Counted from the first letter of the stretch, positions 1 to 10,862 are shown. The stretch is DNA of 64,000 bases from Siphonodentalium dalli (GCA_032622095.1 CP136069.1:13932450-13996449); one strand, 5' to 3'. Made by a program: numbers and translations. Notes: generated by a model from the letters alone, not told the origin.

Positions 1-228
1 ATTATGTCACATGAAATTCAAAGGTACACAAACCTACCATTTGAAGTTATGTTGAAATAGATAATATTTCAATTTCTATGTGGCCCAATTACAAATTGGT
101 ATGTGTGTTTTTAAATTCAGATCTCAATAACGGGATCCAATATGACAAAGGAAACAAAGGATGCTAGTATTTCAATAATTGTGTCCATTATTAAAATGGC
201 AAACCAGGCTTGAAAATATCTGATGGGT

Positions 229-495
229 CAATATTAGTGTTATGTACAGTAATGCCCTATATAATCGACTCCTTAACCACAGCAATATTAGTGTTATGTA
301 CTGAGTAATGCCCTATATAATCGACTCCTTAACCACAGCAATATTAGTGTTATGTACAGTAATGCCCTATATAATCGACTCCTTAACCACAGCAATATTA
401 GTGTTATGTACAGTAATGCCCTATATAATCGACTCCTTAACCACAGCAATATTAGTGTTATGTACTGAGTAATGCCCTATATAATCGACTCCTTA
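229..495. repeat. Tandem repeat of a foldback-element end, 5 units of 54-58 bp
   Basis: Five head-to-tail units each hold about 20 bp of flank (CAATATTAGTGTTATGTA) plus the first 35 bp or so of the foldback inverted repeat (CAGTAATGCCCTATATAATC, ending TTAACCACAG). Two units carry a 4-bp insertion (ACTGAGTAATG). The units are nearly identical, so the expansion looks recent. The array runs straight into the foldback element that follows. Confidence 0.85.
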
Positions 496-745
496 GCAGA
501 ATTATGGGTAACTTTGTAGGATTTAGTCAGAAATATGGCTTGTTGCCATTCATCGGAAAGCTCTCGGTGAGAATTATGGGTAACTTTTCAGGATTTAGTC
601 GGAAATATGGCTTGTTGCCATTCATCGGAAAGCTCTCACCGAGAGCTTTCCGATGAATGGCAACAAGCCATATTTCCGACTAAATCCTGAAAAGTTACCC
701 ATAATTCTGCTTTGGTTAAGGAGTCGATTATTTAGAGCATTACTG
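450..745. mobile_element. TA-flanked foldback element, copy 1, with duplicated left arm
   Basis: The right arm is complete and ends GCATTACTG before TA. The left arm core (GAATTATGGGTAAC to GGAAAGCTCTC) occurs twice in tandem before the centre. Centre and right arm form a long near-perfect hairpin. Terminal CAGTAATG with a TA target suggests a Tc1/mariner or pogo-type non-autonomous element; the superfamily is inferred from ends and target only. Confidence 0.8.
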
Positions 746-793
746 TAGCTTAGCCTCAGTAAATTCAATACAATCATGTCTTTGGTATTGTAT

Positions 794-1203
794 CAAACCT
801 GGATATAGTGTGTCTGACATTTGCTGAATGAGGTCCACAGAGAGTGAATTTAGTGCCGCTATCCTGGATGGCATCACCAAATTCAACCTCTACGGAACCC
901 ATTCTGCTGAGGCCAGCTCAACTGCTATGGGAGACCTAGCTAGGATCAGATTGAAGTTCCCCATTGAAGTGATGTCCATCCATTAGTCACCCCATTTTAT
1001 CTTCTGCATATTATGGGATATAGAAACTGAACAGAAGGGAAATTAGAAACTATAGTTACTTCCCAGAAAATGAGGCCTGAGCAGAATGAGGTCCCCCAGA
1101 TGGTGAATTTGGTGATGCAAGACTGCTGTGTGGCGTAGCATCACTAAATTCACCCTCTGGGGACCTCACTCTGAAAATGTCAGACACACTATTTCCAGGC
1201 TTG
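794..1203. mobile_element. hAT-type palindromic MITE, copy 1 (diverged)
   Basis: Left end CAAACCTGGATATAGTGTGT and right end ACACTATTTCCAGGCTTG are inverted repeats. Between them lie two GAGGTCC...GAATTTAGTG modules of the family. No target duplication can be seen, in line with age. Membership rests on ends and internal modules shared with copies that have 8-bp duplications. Confidence 0.7.
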
Positions 1204-1254
1204 GCTTGCAGGTGATCAGTTTATTCATGAACAGATCACATGACATTGAATATA

Positions 1255-1468
1255 CAGTAATGTCCTATAATTGACTACTTAAGCACAGCAGAATTATGGG
1301 TAATTTTTCAGGATTTAGTCGGAAATATGGCTTGTTGCCATTCATCGGAAAGCTCTCTCTGAAAGCTTTCCGGTGAATGGCAACATGCCATATTTCCGAC
1401 TAAATCCTGAAAAATTACCCATAATGCTGCTGTGGTCAAGAAGATTATTTAGGGAATTAATACACTGT
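1255..1468. mobile_element. TA-flanked foldback element, copy 2
   Basis: Left end CAGTAATGTCC follows TA; the right end is degraded (ACACTGTA). The arms pair over the central region around GGAAAGCTCTC / GAAAGCTTTCC. Both arms share the TAATTTTTCAGG variant. No coding capacity. Confidence 0.75.
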
Positions 1469-1483
1469 ATACATATATCCTTT

Positions 1484-2059
1484 TAGGGCTGTAATGATTC
1501 ATCCTGAATTCAATGTATTGCGATACAATTTCAAACAATACACATATCATTTAATGTGTGTATATTGCTATACAGGAAATCAAGTAATTCTGAGCATGTG
1601 TAAAAGAGCAAAACCTGCAATTTTATCTGAAGTTTACAAGTCTATTATGTGTGTGTGACCTGACTTGTCTAGCTATATAACTATTAAACTGAGTTTTAGT
1701 TTAAAATGAATTCTATCTCCAGTTACAGGGACGCCAGAAGCACCAAAGGGCAAGGGGGCAAACCAGTCAGGAGGGCACCCACCCACTGGACTCCCCTGTG
1801 CCAGGGCAAGGGGGGGGGGGCAACCAGTCAGGAGGGCACTTTTTGGGTACCCACTGGACTCCCCTGGGCAAGGGGGGCAAGTGCCCCCACATGCCCCCCT
1901 TCTCGAGCATCCCTGTCCAGTTATAAACATCTTGATCCTCATAATTCAGGTGGTATTCATTTTGGAACACCAATTTATTGTATCGTGATATGTAAAGTAT
2001 TTTTGATCATGTTTCGTGATTCATATCGTATCATAACCAAGTGTATCGTTACACCCCTA
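1484..2059. mobile_element. hAT-like non-autonomous element, 576 bp
   Basis: The ends are TAGGGCTGTAATGATTC and, on the other strand, TAGGGGTGTAACGATACAC, a form seen in many animal hAT elements. ATCCTTT stands directly outside both ends (1477-1483 and 2060-2066), fitting a 7-8-bp target duplication. The interior (about 1720-1925) is GC-rich with two imperfect direct repeats containing AACCAGTCAGGAGGGCAC and a G tract. Short open frames here resemble nothing I know. Confidence 0.7.
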
Positions 2060-2066
2060 ATCCTTT

Positions 2067-3014
2067 TTTCTAAACATATTCTCTTCAAGTTTTGAGTTCT
2101 TGCAAAACAATCCCTATTATTTGTTTATTAACCTATATGCGGAAGTTGAGTTGTTAAATCGCTTGTTAATTGACCTAAAGAAATGTAAAAAATACTGTAA
2201 TTTGCCATAATTTCCCCATGAACTCCCATTCAATTTGCCCATAAATTGACAAAATTTGACCAAAAATATCCCCAATTTGCCAAAAAATTGCCTGAATTTT
2301 CAGCTTTCAAAACGTTTTAGAGGGCTATAGCCCTCCCAGTTCCCCCCAGCGCATACATGTATGGCTATGAATTTACCCCTCTCATAGAAAGATTACCAAT
2401 ATCTGACAATGAAGATTACCAATATCTGACAATGAAGAACATCAGATGGATGACCCCCACAAACAAGTAAACAATACTCCTCATGCATGTGAAATTGATG
2501 GAATACGAAAATCTATTCTTAATGCTTCATTCGCTCCTAATTCCTATCAATTCTCAAGAAATCACCCAATTTACTGCATTGATAAGAAAGATTACCCATC
2601 ATTTAGAGAAAAAGAACAATTACATTCCCACAGAATGATCACAATGGTTGTTAAATCTCGGTAGTAATCATCCACTCACAAAGAATCAAAACACACGTGC
2701 AGTCACATTACAGAAGAAATCCAACAATATTAGCCAGCTGACTTCCAAACTGAGAAAGCAATCAGACTGTTTACACCCTCACCAAAGAATAAATAGCGAA
2801 AAGTGTCAGTGCAGTACTTCACACATATTAAATGCTTTCATCTTCCAATGAGAATAGCGGAGCAGTCATAGTAGAGGCACCAAGAGATTTGTGTCTATGA
2901 TTGATGTGTCCCTAGGAATGACTGCAGAAAGCATGATCCAATATCTGCTTTTAACAGCTTTATGATTTCAAGGAAGTCAGATCCTCTTAAAGACAGTGTG
3001 GGCTGGCAAATAGA
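2067..3014. other. No gene seen; AT-rich, minor direct repeats
   Basis: Reiterated AATTTGCC and AATTTGACC words lie at 2200-2290. A direct repeat of GATTACCAATATCTGACA occurs twice at 2391-2433. Short open frames (61-72 residues) show no recognisable domain. Confidence 0.6.
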
Positions 3015-3022
3015 CATCTATA

Positions 3023-3276
3023 CAAGCCTTGAAATAGTGTGTCTGTCATTTGGAGAATGAGGTCCCCAGAGGGTGAATTTAGTGATGCTATCCCGCATAG
3101 CGGGCTAGCATCACCAAATTCACCCTCTGGGGACCTCATTCTGCTTACACCTCAGCAGAATGAGGTTCCCAGAGGGTGAATATGGTGATGCTAGCCCGCT
3201 ATGCGGGGTAGCATCACTAAATTCACCCTCTTGGGACCTCATTCTGCAAATGACAGACACACTATTTCAAGGCTTG
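3023..3276. mobile_element. hAT-type palindromic MITE, copy 2, with target duplication
   Basis: Ends are CAAGCCTTGAAATAGTGTGT and its near-perfect inverse. The 8-bp flanks CATCTATA (3015-3022) and CATTTATA (3277-3284) match at 7 of 8 positions. Inside are two back-to-back hairpins, each a GAGGTYCC...GAATTTAGTGATG arm facing its inverse. The 8-bp duplication supports the hAT superfamily. Confidence 0.85.
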
Positions 3277-3310
3277 CATTTATATATTGATATGTAAGTA
3301 CTCTGGATGG

Positions 3311-3720
3311 AACAGTAGAGTACATATATATTGATATGTAAGAAGTGGAACTATGGAACAGTAGAGTACATATTGTTTTATATTACATGTACTTACAGTG
3401 GTATGGCACAGTAGAGTACATAATATTACATGTACTTATAGTGGTATGGTACAGTAGAGTAAATATTGTTTTATATTACATGTACTTACAATGGTATGGA
3501 ACAGTAGAGTACATATTGTTTTATATTACATGTACTTACAGTGGTATGGTACAGTAGAGTACATACTGTTTTATATTACATGTACTTACAGTGGTATGGT
3601 ACAGTAGAGTACATATTTTTTTATATTACATGTACTTACAGTGGTATGCTACATTAGAGTACATATTGTTTTATATTACTTACAGTGGTATGGTACAGTA
3701 GAGTACATATTGTTTTTTAT
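3311..3720. repeat. Tandem repeat, about 50-bp unit, 7-8 copies
   Basis: Units read approximately TTACAGTGGTATGGTACAGT then AGAGTACATATTGTTTTATA and ATTACATGTAC. Spacing is 50 bp in the better copies (for example 3530, 3580, 3630). Open frames across it are compositional. Confidence 0.8.
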
Positions 3721-3831
3721 TTGCTAGTTAATTATATAACTGTTGTGCATGGTAGTAAATGTTTTTTTATACCATAATTACTTATGCTATTGTGTATATA
3801 ACACTTATTTTGTAAATTGCATCTGTACACC

Positions 3832-3990
3832 CCACTGTGGGTATACAGCTTCCTACTGTGGGTATACAGATTCCTACTGTGGGTATAAATTTCTACTGTG
3901 GGTGTAGAGCTTCCAACTGTGGCTATAAATTTCTACTGTGGGTGAAAACAGCTTCCTACTGTGGGTATAAATTTCTACTGTGGGTGTAAA
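3832..3990. repeat. Imperfect tandem repeat, about 20-bp unit
   Basis: The phrase CTACTGTGGGTATAAATTT or CTACTGTGGGTATACAG recurs about eight times with small length changes. No coding signal. Confidence 0.7.
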
Positions 3991-4456
3991 TTTTCAAATG
4001 TCATTTCGTGTGTTAAACGTTTATACCCATAGTAGAACTACATCGTAAATTGGTAGTTGTCATAAATTCAATTAGATATGAGAAAAATTGCCTGCATTTC
4101 ATTCAAATGTTGCTTGCTTGTGTTATGTGAATTGGGACAAATATGAATGGGAATATAAAGTGACTGATGGCTCAGAAACAGGCTGACGTCATGACGTAAA
4201 TGTTTGCACTACTACGCGTGAAGCAAATTCCTTACCACGTCGTGTGTGTGTCCTCAGTGAGAATATACATCTAAAGTAAACAACGGAGTAGTTGAATTTG
4301 CCGAACAAATCAAAAATAATAATTATGGCAAACATAAAATACACCCACAGTAGCCGAGAGTACAAACATTTCACCACTCATGCTATTGTGGTTTTAAAAC
4401 CACAATTCCACCTGGTGAAAATTTTGTATTCTTGGCTACTATGGGTGTATTCTATA

Positions 4457-4700
4457 TATATATTACTTACAGTGGTATGGTACATTAGAGTACATATTGT
4501 TTTGTATTTGCTGGTTAATTATATAACTGTTGTGGTAGTGAATGTTTTATATTACTTACGTACATTAGAGTACATATTGTTTTATATACTTACAGTGGTA
4601 TGGTACATTAGAGTACATATTGTTTTGTATTTGCTGGTTAATTATATAACTGTTGTGGTAGTGAATGTTTTCTATTACTTAAGCTACTTTCACAGACCTG
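4457..4700. repeat. Duplicated fragments related to the 3.3-3.8 kb repeat
   Basis: Two further copies of TTACAGTGGTATGGTACATT... and TTGCTGGTTAATTATATAAC...GTGGTAGTGAATG occur here, and shorter pieces at about 5165-5225, 6765-6800 and 11395-11440. A dispersed family, probably part of a larger element I cannot delimit. Confidence 0.6.
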
Positions 4701-4854
4701 CAGCCAACCCATGCGGCTATTGGGTCATAGGTGCACAGTATCAAACCATACATATAGCACTGGGGTTGTGGCTGACACTGTTAAATGCAACCAATTTCAA
4801 AGCTTTTTGAAATTGGATGTGTTTAACTGTGTCAGCCTCAACCCCAGTGGTATA

Positions 4855-5067
4855 CAGTAATGCTCTAATTAATCGACTTCTTAACCATAGCAGAATTATA
4901 GGTAACTTTTCAGGATATAGTCGGAAATATGGCTTGTTGCCATTCATCGGAAAGCTCTCGCCGAGAGCTTTCCGATGAATGGCAACAAGCCATATTTGCG
5001 ACTAAATCCTGTAAAGTTACCCATAATTCTGCTGTGGTTAAGAAGTTGATTAATTAGAGCATTACTG
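4855..5067. mobile_element. TA-flanked foldback element, copy 3
   Basis: Complete: CAGTAATGCTC on the left and GAGCATTACTG on the right, each next to TA. Left CTCTAATTAATCGACTTC is mirrored by right GAAGTTGATTAATTAGAG, a subtype differing from the CCCTAAATAATC copies. The centre is a perfect GGAAAGCTCTCGCCGAGAGC turn. Confidence 0.9.
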
Positions 5068-5256
5068 TATGTATGGTTTGAAACATTAGGCCTATAACCT
5101 GATAGCTCCGTATGCATTGGCCACATGTCAAAGCAGCTTTAGAGTGGTATTTTGCAGCAGAGATAATAACTGTTTTTTATTTGCTGGTTAATTATATTAC
5201 TGTTGTGGTAGTAAATGTTTTATATTACTAACAGAGTACATATTGTTTTTTATTAA

Positions 5257-5483
5257 CCCTTTGAGTGCCAGGGGCCGATATTATCGGTCCTAAACCTACA
5301 CAATAAGTCTGTTAAAGAATATAATAAAATATATTAAAATTGTAAAAAATTGTAAAAAAATTGTTAAACCAATGCATTCTCTTATATATGCGAGGCGACC
5401 TATGGTCGACTCGCATATATAAGAGAATGCATTGGCACAGGGTATATGGGTTGATACAAAAATCGGACCTGGCACTCAAAGGG
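5257..5483. mobile_element. piggyBac-like MITE, 227 bp, TTAA-flanked
   Basis: Inverted ends CCCTTTGAGTGCCAGG and CCTGGCACTCAAAGGG lie directly inside TTAA at 5253-5256 and 5484-5487. A TTAA target with ends starting CCC is the hallmark of the piggyBac superfamily. The interior holds one AT-rich stretch and one copy of the shared 69-nt hairpin (about 5373-5440). No transposase. Confidence 0.9.
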
Positions 5484-5487
5484 TTAA

Positions 5488-6036
5488 TTAGATATCGAAG
5501 AGTTACTAAGTCAGTTACTAAGAGGTGATCTACTTAAAGTGATGTGAAGCACTCGGGTAAGGTGATCAAATATAGATGGGAGAATAATCTTGTTCAAAGT
5601 AGTAAGTTTTACAAATAGTATATCCAAATTGACAACACACACCGCCATTCTTATATATGAATTAAATGCAGTGACTCTCGATGGCGAAATCGTTTTCGTT
5701 AGTTTATCGCCGATAGATGCGTCCCGAATCGAGTAGTAAATATTTACATTTGAGCTTAGTTGTGACGATGTTTTCTATGGAGTGGTACGGTCGATTTGCT
5801 TCAAATTTTCGGCGATGTTAGTAGAATGATACAATCCTCCAGTTATCATAGCGCCTGAATACTAACTTATCAGTTTCATGCACCCAAACAAGTACATGAT
5901 ATGTCTTTAATAAATAGGATATTACTTGTTTTGGTTTGATAGTATAAGCCTCATATCAGCCCTCGACCTTTGACCTTCAGGCTGATATTGGGCCTAATAT
6001 AAAACCAGCCAAGTATTATCCTCTAAATATTACTTA
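5488..6036. other. No gene seen; one imperfect hairpin
   Basis: The only structure noted is an imperfect inverted repeat, TATAAGCCTCATATCAGCC facing GGCTGATATTGGGCCTAATA, at about 5943-6001. No open frame of interest. Confidence 0.5.
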
Positions 6037-6253
6037 CAGTAAGTGATGCCCAAAGTAATTGACCATTTAACCACAGCAGAATTATGGGTAACTTTTCAGG
6101 ATTTAGTTGTAAATATGCCTTGTTGCTATTCATCATAAAGCTCTCGGGGAGAGCTTTCCAATGAATGGCAACAAGCCATATTTCCGACTAAATCCTGAAT
6201 AGTTACCCATAATTATGCTGTGGTTAAGCGGTCAATTACTTTGGGCATTACTG
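6037..6253. mobile_element. TA-flanked foldback element, copy 4
   Basis: TA-flanked, with a private outer sequence in both arms: left CCCAAAGTAATTGACC and right GGTCAATTACTTTGGG. The central arm has decayed on the left only (TTAGTTGTAAATATGCC). Confidence 0.85.
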
Positions 6254-6261
6254 TAATAGCA

Positions 6262-6372
6262 CCGGGCATGTGCAGGATGAGGTCCGCAGAGGGTGAATTT
6301 AGTGATGCTACCCCGCATAGCTGGCTATAGTTTCACTAAATTCGCCTCCTGGGGACCTCATTCTGCTTAGGC
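6262..6372. mobile_element. hAT-type palindromic MITE, copy 3 (fragment)
   Basis: One hairpin module survives: GAGGTCCGCAGAGGGTGAAT... facing ...CCTGGGGACCTCATTCTGC. The terminal repeats are missing. Confidence 0.6.
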
Positions 6373-6420
6373 CTCCTCTTCCCTGGAATGTATGTTTATT
6401 ATCAAATTAACAAGTTTTAA

Positions 6421-6605
6421 CCCTTTCGTGACAGCTTCGCTGGTGCAGCATTAAAGATCCTGTGCCAGTGCTTTCTCTTACATTTGTATATAGGCCCTAT
6501 GCAAGTCTCCCATATGAAGCCTCACATATATAAGAGAATGGAATATTCGAGGCTCACTACAGCGCTTTGCAAAATTTCTGGAAGCCCGAGGGCTGTAACA
6601 TGGCA
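6421..6605. mobile_element. Second piggyBac-like MITE family (GCTGGTGCAG type), fragment
   Basis: TTAA at 6417-6420 is followed by CCCTTTCGTGACAGC, then GCTGGTGCAGCATTAAAG and a diverged hairpin related to the 69-nt module (arms at about 6470 and 6530). The right end is poorly kept. The family recurs at 11033, 41297, 48127 and 48395. Confidence 0.6.
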
Positions 6606-6614
6606 TCTATGATA

Positions 6615-6761
6615 TAGTAATGCCCTAAATAATCGACTCCTCAACCACAGCAGAATTATGGGTAATTTTTCAGGATTTAGTCGTAAATATTTAGACTAAA
6701 TCCTGAAAAGTTACCCATAATTCTGCTGTGGTTAAGGAGTCGATTATTTAGGGCATTACTG
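6615..6761. mobile_element. TA-flanked foldback element, copy 5, centre deleted
   Basis: Both outer arms of about 70 bp are present, but the middle (GGCTTGTTGCC...) is lost, so the arms meet at GTAAATATTTAGAC. Such loss at the hairpin tip is expected for palindrome instability. Confidence 0.85.
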
Positions 6762-6805
6762 TATATAACTGTTGTGGTAGTGAATGTTTTCTATTACTTA
6801 ATTAA

Positions 6806-7349
6806 CCCTTTACCCAACAGAGGGGCCCTGTGCCAATGCGTTCTCTTATATATGCGAGTCGACCATAGGTCGCCTCGCATATATAAGAGAATACATTGGC
6901 TTAACACATTAAAAATTATAAAATTGTTAAAGAATATAAGAAAAAAATGGTAAAAAGTGTTAAGCATGTTATAGGGCATGTTATAACTCAAAACTATCAC
7001 CAAGTATTCATAGTAATAATTTTGATGCCCATGAAAAATGTAAGATTCCCTGGCACTAAACCTACAAAATAAGCCTGTTAAAGAATATAAGAATTTTTTT
7101 TTTTTAAATTGTAAAAAATAATAACAAATGATGAAAAATTGTTAGGCCAATGCATTCTCTTATATATGGTCGACTCGCATATATAAGAGAATGCATTGGC
7201 ACAGGGCATAACTGTAACTATCAAAATGTGGTCAAGGAGCCGGTTCCAATGATATCCATATTTGTATGGTTCTATTGAGACAGACCGAAGATATTTTAGG
7301 CTGTTGAAGCTTTATTTGGCCGGTTTTGGCCGGTTTGTTGGGTAAAGGG
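6806..7349. mobile_element. piggyBac-like element (ACCCAACA type), 544 bp
   Basis: Left CCCTTTACCCAACAG and right TGTTGGGTAAAGGG are inverted ends inside TTAA (6802-6805 and 7350-7353). Two copies of the 69-nt hairpin, at about 6833-6900 and a truncated one at 7140-7205, flank an AT-rich middle. The interior also contains sequence shared with 14490-14600, so it is a mosaic. Confidence 0.8.
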
Positions 7350-7353
7350 TTAA

Positions 7354-7815
7354 CCCTTTGGCGAGTGGAACGACATATATGTCGTTTATCGGTTGATGAG
7401 TAGATCGACATATATGTCGTTTCAGGAAGTGTTATTTTATGTAGACATAACTTCAATAAATCATCTGATTTAATTATAAATGATTTGTATTGGAGTTATT
7501 TTGATTAATATATTGTCCCAAATGTATAAGTGCAATCGATTATAATAACACAGGTTAACAAAAATGCACATAAATTAAAACGAATTATTGGACTCATTTG
7601 AACCGAACTTGTTAATAATTATTGCTAAGACGTTGACGTTAAATTTAACACTTTTTACCAATTTTTCTTATAATATTTTCTACATTCTTTGACAATTTGA
7701 TCATTTTTAATATGTGTTAAGCCAATGCATTCTCTTCTATATGCGAGGCGACCTATGGTCGACTCGCATATATAAGAGAATGCATTGGCACAGGGCCGTT
7801 CTGTTGGGTAAAGGG
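7354..7815. mobile_element. piggyBac-like element abutting its neighbour, 462 bp
   Basis: It shares TTAA 7350-7353 with the preceding element and ends at TTAA 7816-7819. The left end is CCCTTTGGCGAGTGGAACG followed by two ACGACATATATGTCG-type palindromes. The right end is of the ACCCAACA type and includes the 69-nt hairpin at 7720-7790. The differing ends suggest a recombinant or two partial elements. Confidence 0.6.
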
Positions 7816-7819
7816 TTAA

Positions 7820-8349
7820 GTAATCCTAACTCGTGTTACCAAATCTATTGTCTATAGAATAACAACAGCTTGCACGAAGAGTGTAAAAATTAATAAGTCT
7901 CAATTGATTAGTACTGATTGATGATGGATCTGAAATCGCACTTAATGATACCAACATCTGCACACGCAGGAGAAATCGGTGGTCTTCCGTATAGCAATCC
8001 GGGAGTCTCATGGACAATCTGTGAAACTTAACAGCTCTGTTGCATACAGGGAAGAATCCAGAGATAATTTGGGGACACCTGTTTCCAGCAGATGACACAT
8101 GTATCCCCATATATAACTTAATACGGCTTCTACACCGAACCAACACAGATACAGATACATATATTATAAATATGACATAATATTTCTGATTCACAATTGA
8201 ACATGCAAACAAAGGCTCTATTGAAACTGCAGATTTTTTATTTACATCGCATATTGTTGAATTGCTTGAAAAAGTGGAAAATTCAGGTTGACTCAATCCA
8301 GTCCACTGGGAATTTGGGGACATCTGAGTTTCTCGAGTTTGGTCGCCCA
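7820..8349. other. No recognisable gene
   Basis: Unique-looking sequence. An antisense open frame of 174 codons covers 7826-8350 and a sense frame overlaps its end. The predicted peptide shows no domain I recognise, and its upstream end runs into a foldback element, so I do not call a gene. Confidence 0.5.
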
Positions 8350-8351
8350 TA

Positions 8352-8563
8352 CAGTAATGCTCTAATTAATCGACCTCTTAACCAAAGCAGAATTATGGGT
8401 AACTTTTCAGGATTTAGTCGAAAATATGGCTTGTTGCCATCATCGGAAAGCTCTCACCGAGAGCTTTCTGATGAATGGCAACAAGCCATATTTTCGACTA
8501 AATCCTGAAAAGTTACCCATAATTCTGCTTTGGTTAAGAGGTCGATTAATTAGAGCATTACTG
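8352..8563. mobile_element. TA-flanked foldback element, copy 6
   Basis: Complete and TA-flanked. Three variants are mirrored exactly between arms: TCTAATTAATCGACCTC, AACCAAAGCAG and GTCGAAAATATGG, each with its inverse in the right arm. This makes it the clearest case of arm matching in the window. Confidence 0.9.
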
Positions 8564-8616
8564 TACCTGTAACAGGTATCAAAACAGCCCTGGATATTTC
8601 CTTGGTTGCATATATA

Positions 8617-9294
8617 AGTGCCACCGCAGACGCTGCGATTAAAATCGTAAGTGGGGAAAATCACAGGTGGAGGAAAATGACTTGTCCGCAGATGCTACGG
8701 TGCTGCGATGTATGCAGCTACGATTTTATCCATGTGATCGATCACATGATAGCAAAATGTTATATCACATTCACCGCATTATGAAATTATATACATATAC
8801 ATGGCATGTATCTCAATTTTCTAAACTAACAAGTTGAACTTGAAAGTTCAAGTGAAATTGAATAATTTTTTATTTTGACATTTTTGTACATGTACCTGTC
8901 AACTCCACAGCTGCCACAATTTCAACAATTGCAGCAGCCCTCTTCTCCTTGTCTGTATAGCAGATGGCAGATATGTGGTATAGGCCTGTACTCCCTGTCA
9001 TGCCACATCTCCACCAATGTGGCCTCGTTTTTGAAAGTCCATTAAGTTTGTGAACTTTGCGCCATTTTCGTAAAAAACATTCATGGTATTTACCACATGA
9101 CCAGTGCGACTATCGTCATGTGACAGCTACGATCGCGCGCGTTGCCAAGGTCACACCACGATTTTCCTGGTAAAAATCAAACATGCTTGATCGTTACGAT
9201 TTGGTTGTGACATTGTCGTGGGCATGCGCAGTGGATACTCCACCTACTATTTTCCCCACTTACAATTTAAATCGCAGCGTCTGCAGTGGCTCTT
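8617..9294. mobile_element. Harbinger-like MITE (GTGCCACCGC ends), long copy
   Basis: The left end GTGCCACCGCAGACGCTGCG continues into AAATCGTAAGTGGGGAAAAT. The right end is its diverged inverse (TTTTCCCCACTTACAATTTA to GCAGTGGCTC). It matches the 274-bp copy at 12642 but carries roughly 400 bp of extra interior, so it either keeps more of the parent or has an insertion. No transposase seen. Confidence 0.7.
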
Positions 9295-9296
9295 AA

Positions 9297-9579
9297 CCCT
9301 TTGAGTGCCAGGTCCGATTTTTGTATCAACCCATATATCCTGTGCCAATGCATTCTCTTATATATGCGAGTCGACCATAGGTCGCCTCGCATATATAAGA
9401 GAATGCATTGGCCTAACAATTTTTCATCATTTGTTATTATTTTTTACAATTTTTTACAATTTTAATAATTCTTTTTAAATTTAAAAAAAAAAAAAAAAAA
9501 AATTTTTTTTATTTTTTTAGAGCCGATTTTACAGACCGTAAATTAGGGCCGATAAGATCGGCCCCTGGCACTGAAAGGG
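9297..9579. mobile_element. piggyBac-like MITE (GAGTGCCAGG type), 283 bp
   Basis: TTAA (9293-9296 and 9580-9583) flanks CCCTTTGAGTGCCAGG and CCTGGCACTGAAAGGG. It includes one 69-nt hairpin (9345-9412) and a long A/T run near 9480-9515. It abuts the end of the preceding Harbinger-like element. Confidence 0.88.
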
Positions 9580-9644
9580 TTAAGAGAAAGCATTGTCACA
9601 CTGTTTTCTTAATTTTCAGGAAGCAAGCCTGAGTTTTGTCTGTC

Positions 9645-9730
9645 TAACCCATAGTGAGCCCCACATAGACTGGAGCAGACAACACTTCGTAGTGCATGCT
9701 TCCATCTGTATGAGGCACCCTGTGGGTTAA
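9645..9730. repeat. Short TTAA-ended dispersed repeat, copy 1 (86 bp)
   Basis: It starts TAACCCATAGTGAGCCCCAC and ends ACCCTGTGGGTTAA. A second copy lies inverted at 48865-48951 and a diverged one at 52194-52280. The ends are short inverted repeats, so it may be another TTAA MITE. Confidence 0.6.
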
Positions 9731-9782
9731 ACATTAAACTTTCTCAGTGAGGTTTGAGATGGATGTCTAACATTACTGACTA

Positions 9783-10223
9783 TAAGCCTGAGTTTAGTGT
9801 GCCTGTCATTTGCAGAATGAGGTCCCCAGAGGGTGAATTTAGTGACGCTATCCCACACCGTTTGCTAGCATCACCAAATTCATTCTGCATGGCCTCATCA
9901 GCTAAGGGAGACATAGACTCAGATTGAAGTTCCCAAATGGTGAATATTATGATGTATACCCATTGGGAACTTTGATTATGCAATGAGTCCTCTGGGGAAA
10001 TTATATAGAGAAACTAAATTAAAAAAAAAATAGAATCTATGTGAAGAATTTTCTATAGAAATTTGATAATAAAGAAACTTTCCAGATAAGATGAGGCCTA
10101 AGCAGAATGAGGTCTCCAGAGGGTGAATTTAGTGATGCTAGCCCACTATGTGGGATAGTGTCACTAAATTCACCCTCTGGGGACCTCATTCTGCAAATGA
10201 CAGGCACACTAAACTCATGATTG
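9783..10223. mobile_element. hAT-type palindromic MITE, copy 4
   Basis: Left TAAGCCTGAGTTTAGTGTGC and right GCACACTAAACTCATGATTG are inverted. The interior has hairpin module, middle segment with a GCAATGAGTCC-like tail, then a second hairpin module, the full family architecture. No clear 8-bp duplication. Confidence 0.75.
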
Positions 10224-10747
10224 TAAATAAGTATTGTAACATATAAAACTAGCATGATATTGACTTACTTGATTATAGTGGTATGAAGTCAGCCTTCTTA
10301 TAGTAACCATGGGATACTGTAACAAGAGAAGTACATGTATATAGGATAAATGTGAAGTACAGTGAAGTATAGTGCCCTAAATAATGCAGATAGTTAGCAT
10401 TTTAAGGTTCATATTCACCGGCGTATTATTCCCTATAAGGAATTTTATAGTGCTAAATATTTTTATTGCACACCCAATGGCTTATTTGTGCGAAATACAG
10501 CTAAATACAGAAGAGTTGAAACGTTCAATAAAAAAATGTGTATTGTTCTTGAACAATACAAACCTATTACGTCAACAACGTCACTGGCGACGTCAATTTA
10601 ACAGAAAATGTCTTCGCTAAATGATGGGTATAGTCTACATTAAGCACATGTTTGTTCAATTAAATACAACAATATCGATCAAAATGTTAGTATGTTACAA
10701 GCTGCAATCTTCAGAGTGTGCAATACACATAGAACAACACAGTTGTG
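10224..10747. other. No recognisable gene
   Basis: An open frame of 78 codons at 10384-10620 begins next to a short foldback-like phrase (GTGCCCTAAATAATGCAG). Its peptide has no domain I recognise. Nothing else supported. Confidence 0.5.
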
Positions 10748-10862
10748 TGAACATGTTAACGTTATTGCACTCGTTTGTCGTGCCGCGAGGTAAAACTCGA
10801 ACCTCCGATTCTCGTTTTACCACCGCGTCACAACTAACTCGTGCAATAACGTTAACCAGTTC
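10748..10862. repeat. Imperfect hairpin, about 115 bp
   Basis: GTTAACGTTATTGCAC on the left faces GTGCAATAACGTTAAC on the right. The inner arms GAGGTAAAACTCGAA and TTCTCGTTTTACC also pair, around CCTCCGA. It is followed by a T17 run at about 10906-10922. Single copy in this window. Confidence 0.8.

Noticed and set aside
7826-8350. 174-codon antisense gene
   Set aside because: No recognisable domain, and the frame begins at the border of a foldback element. Kept only as an unexplained frame.
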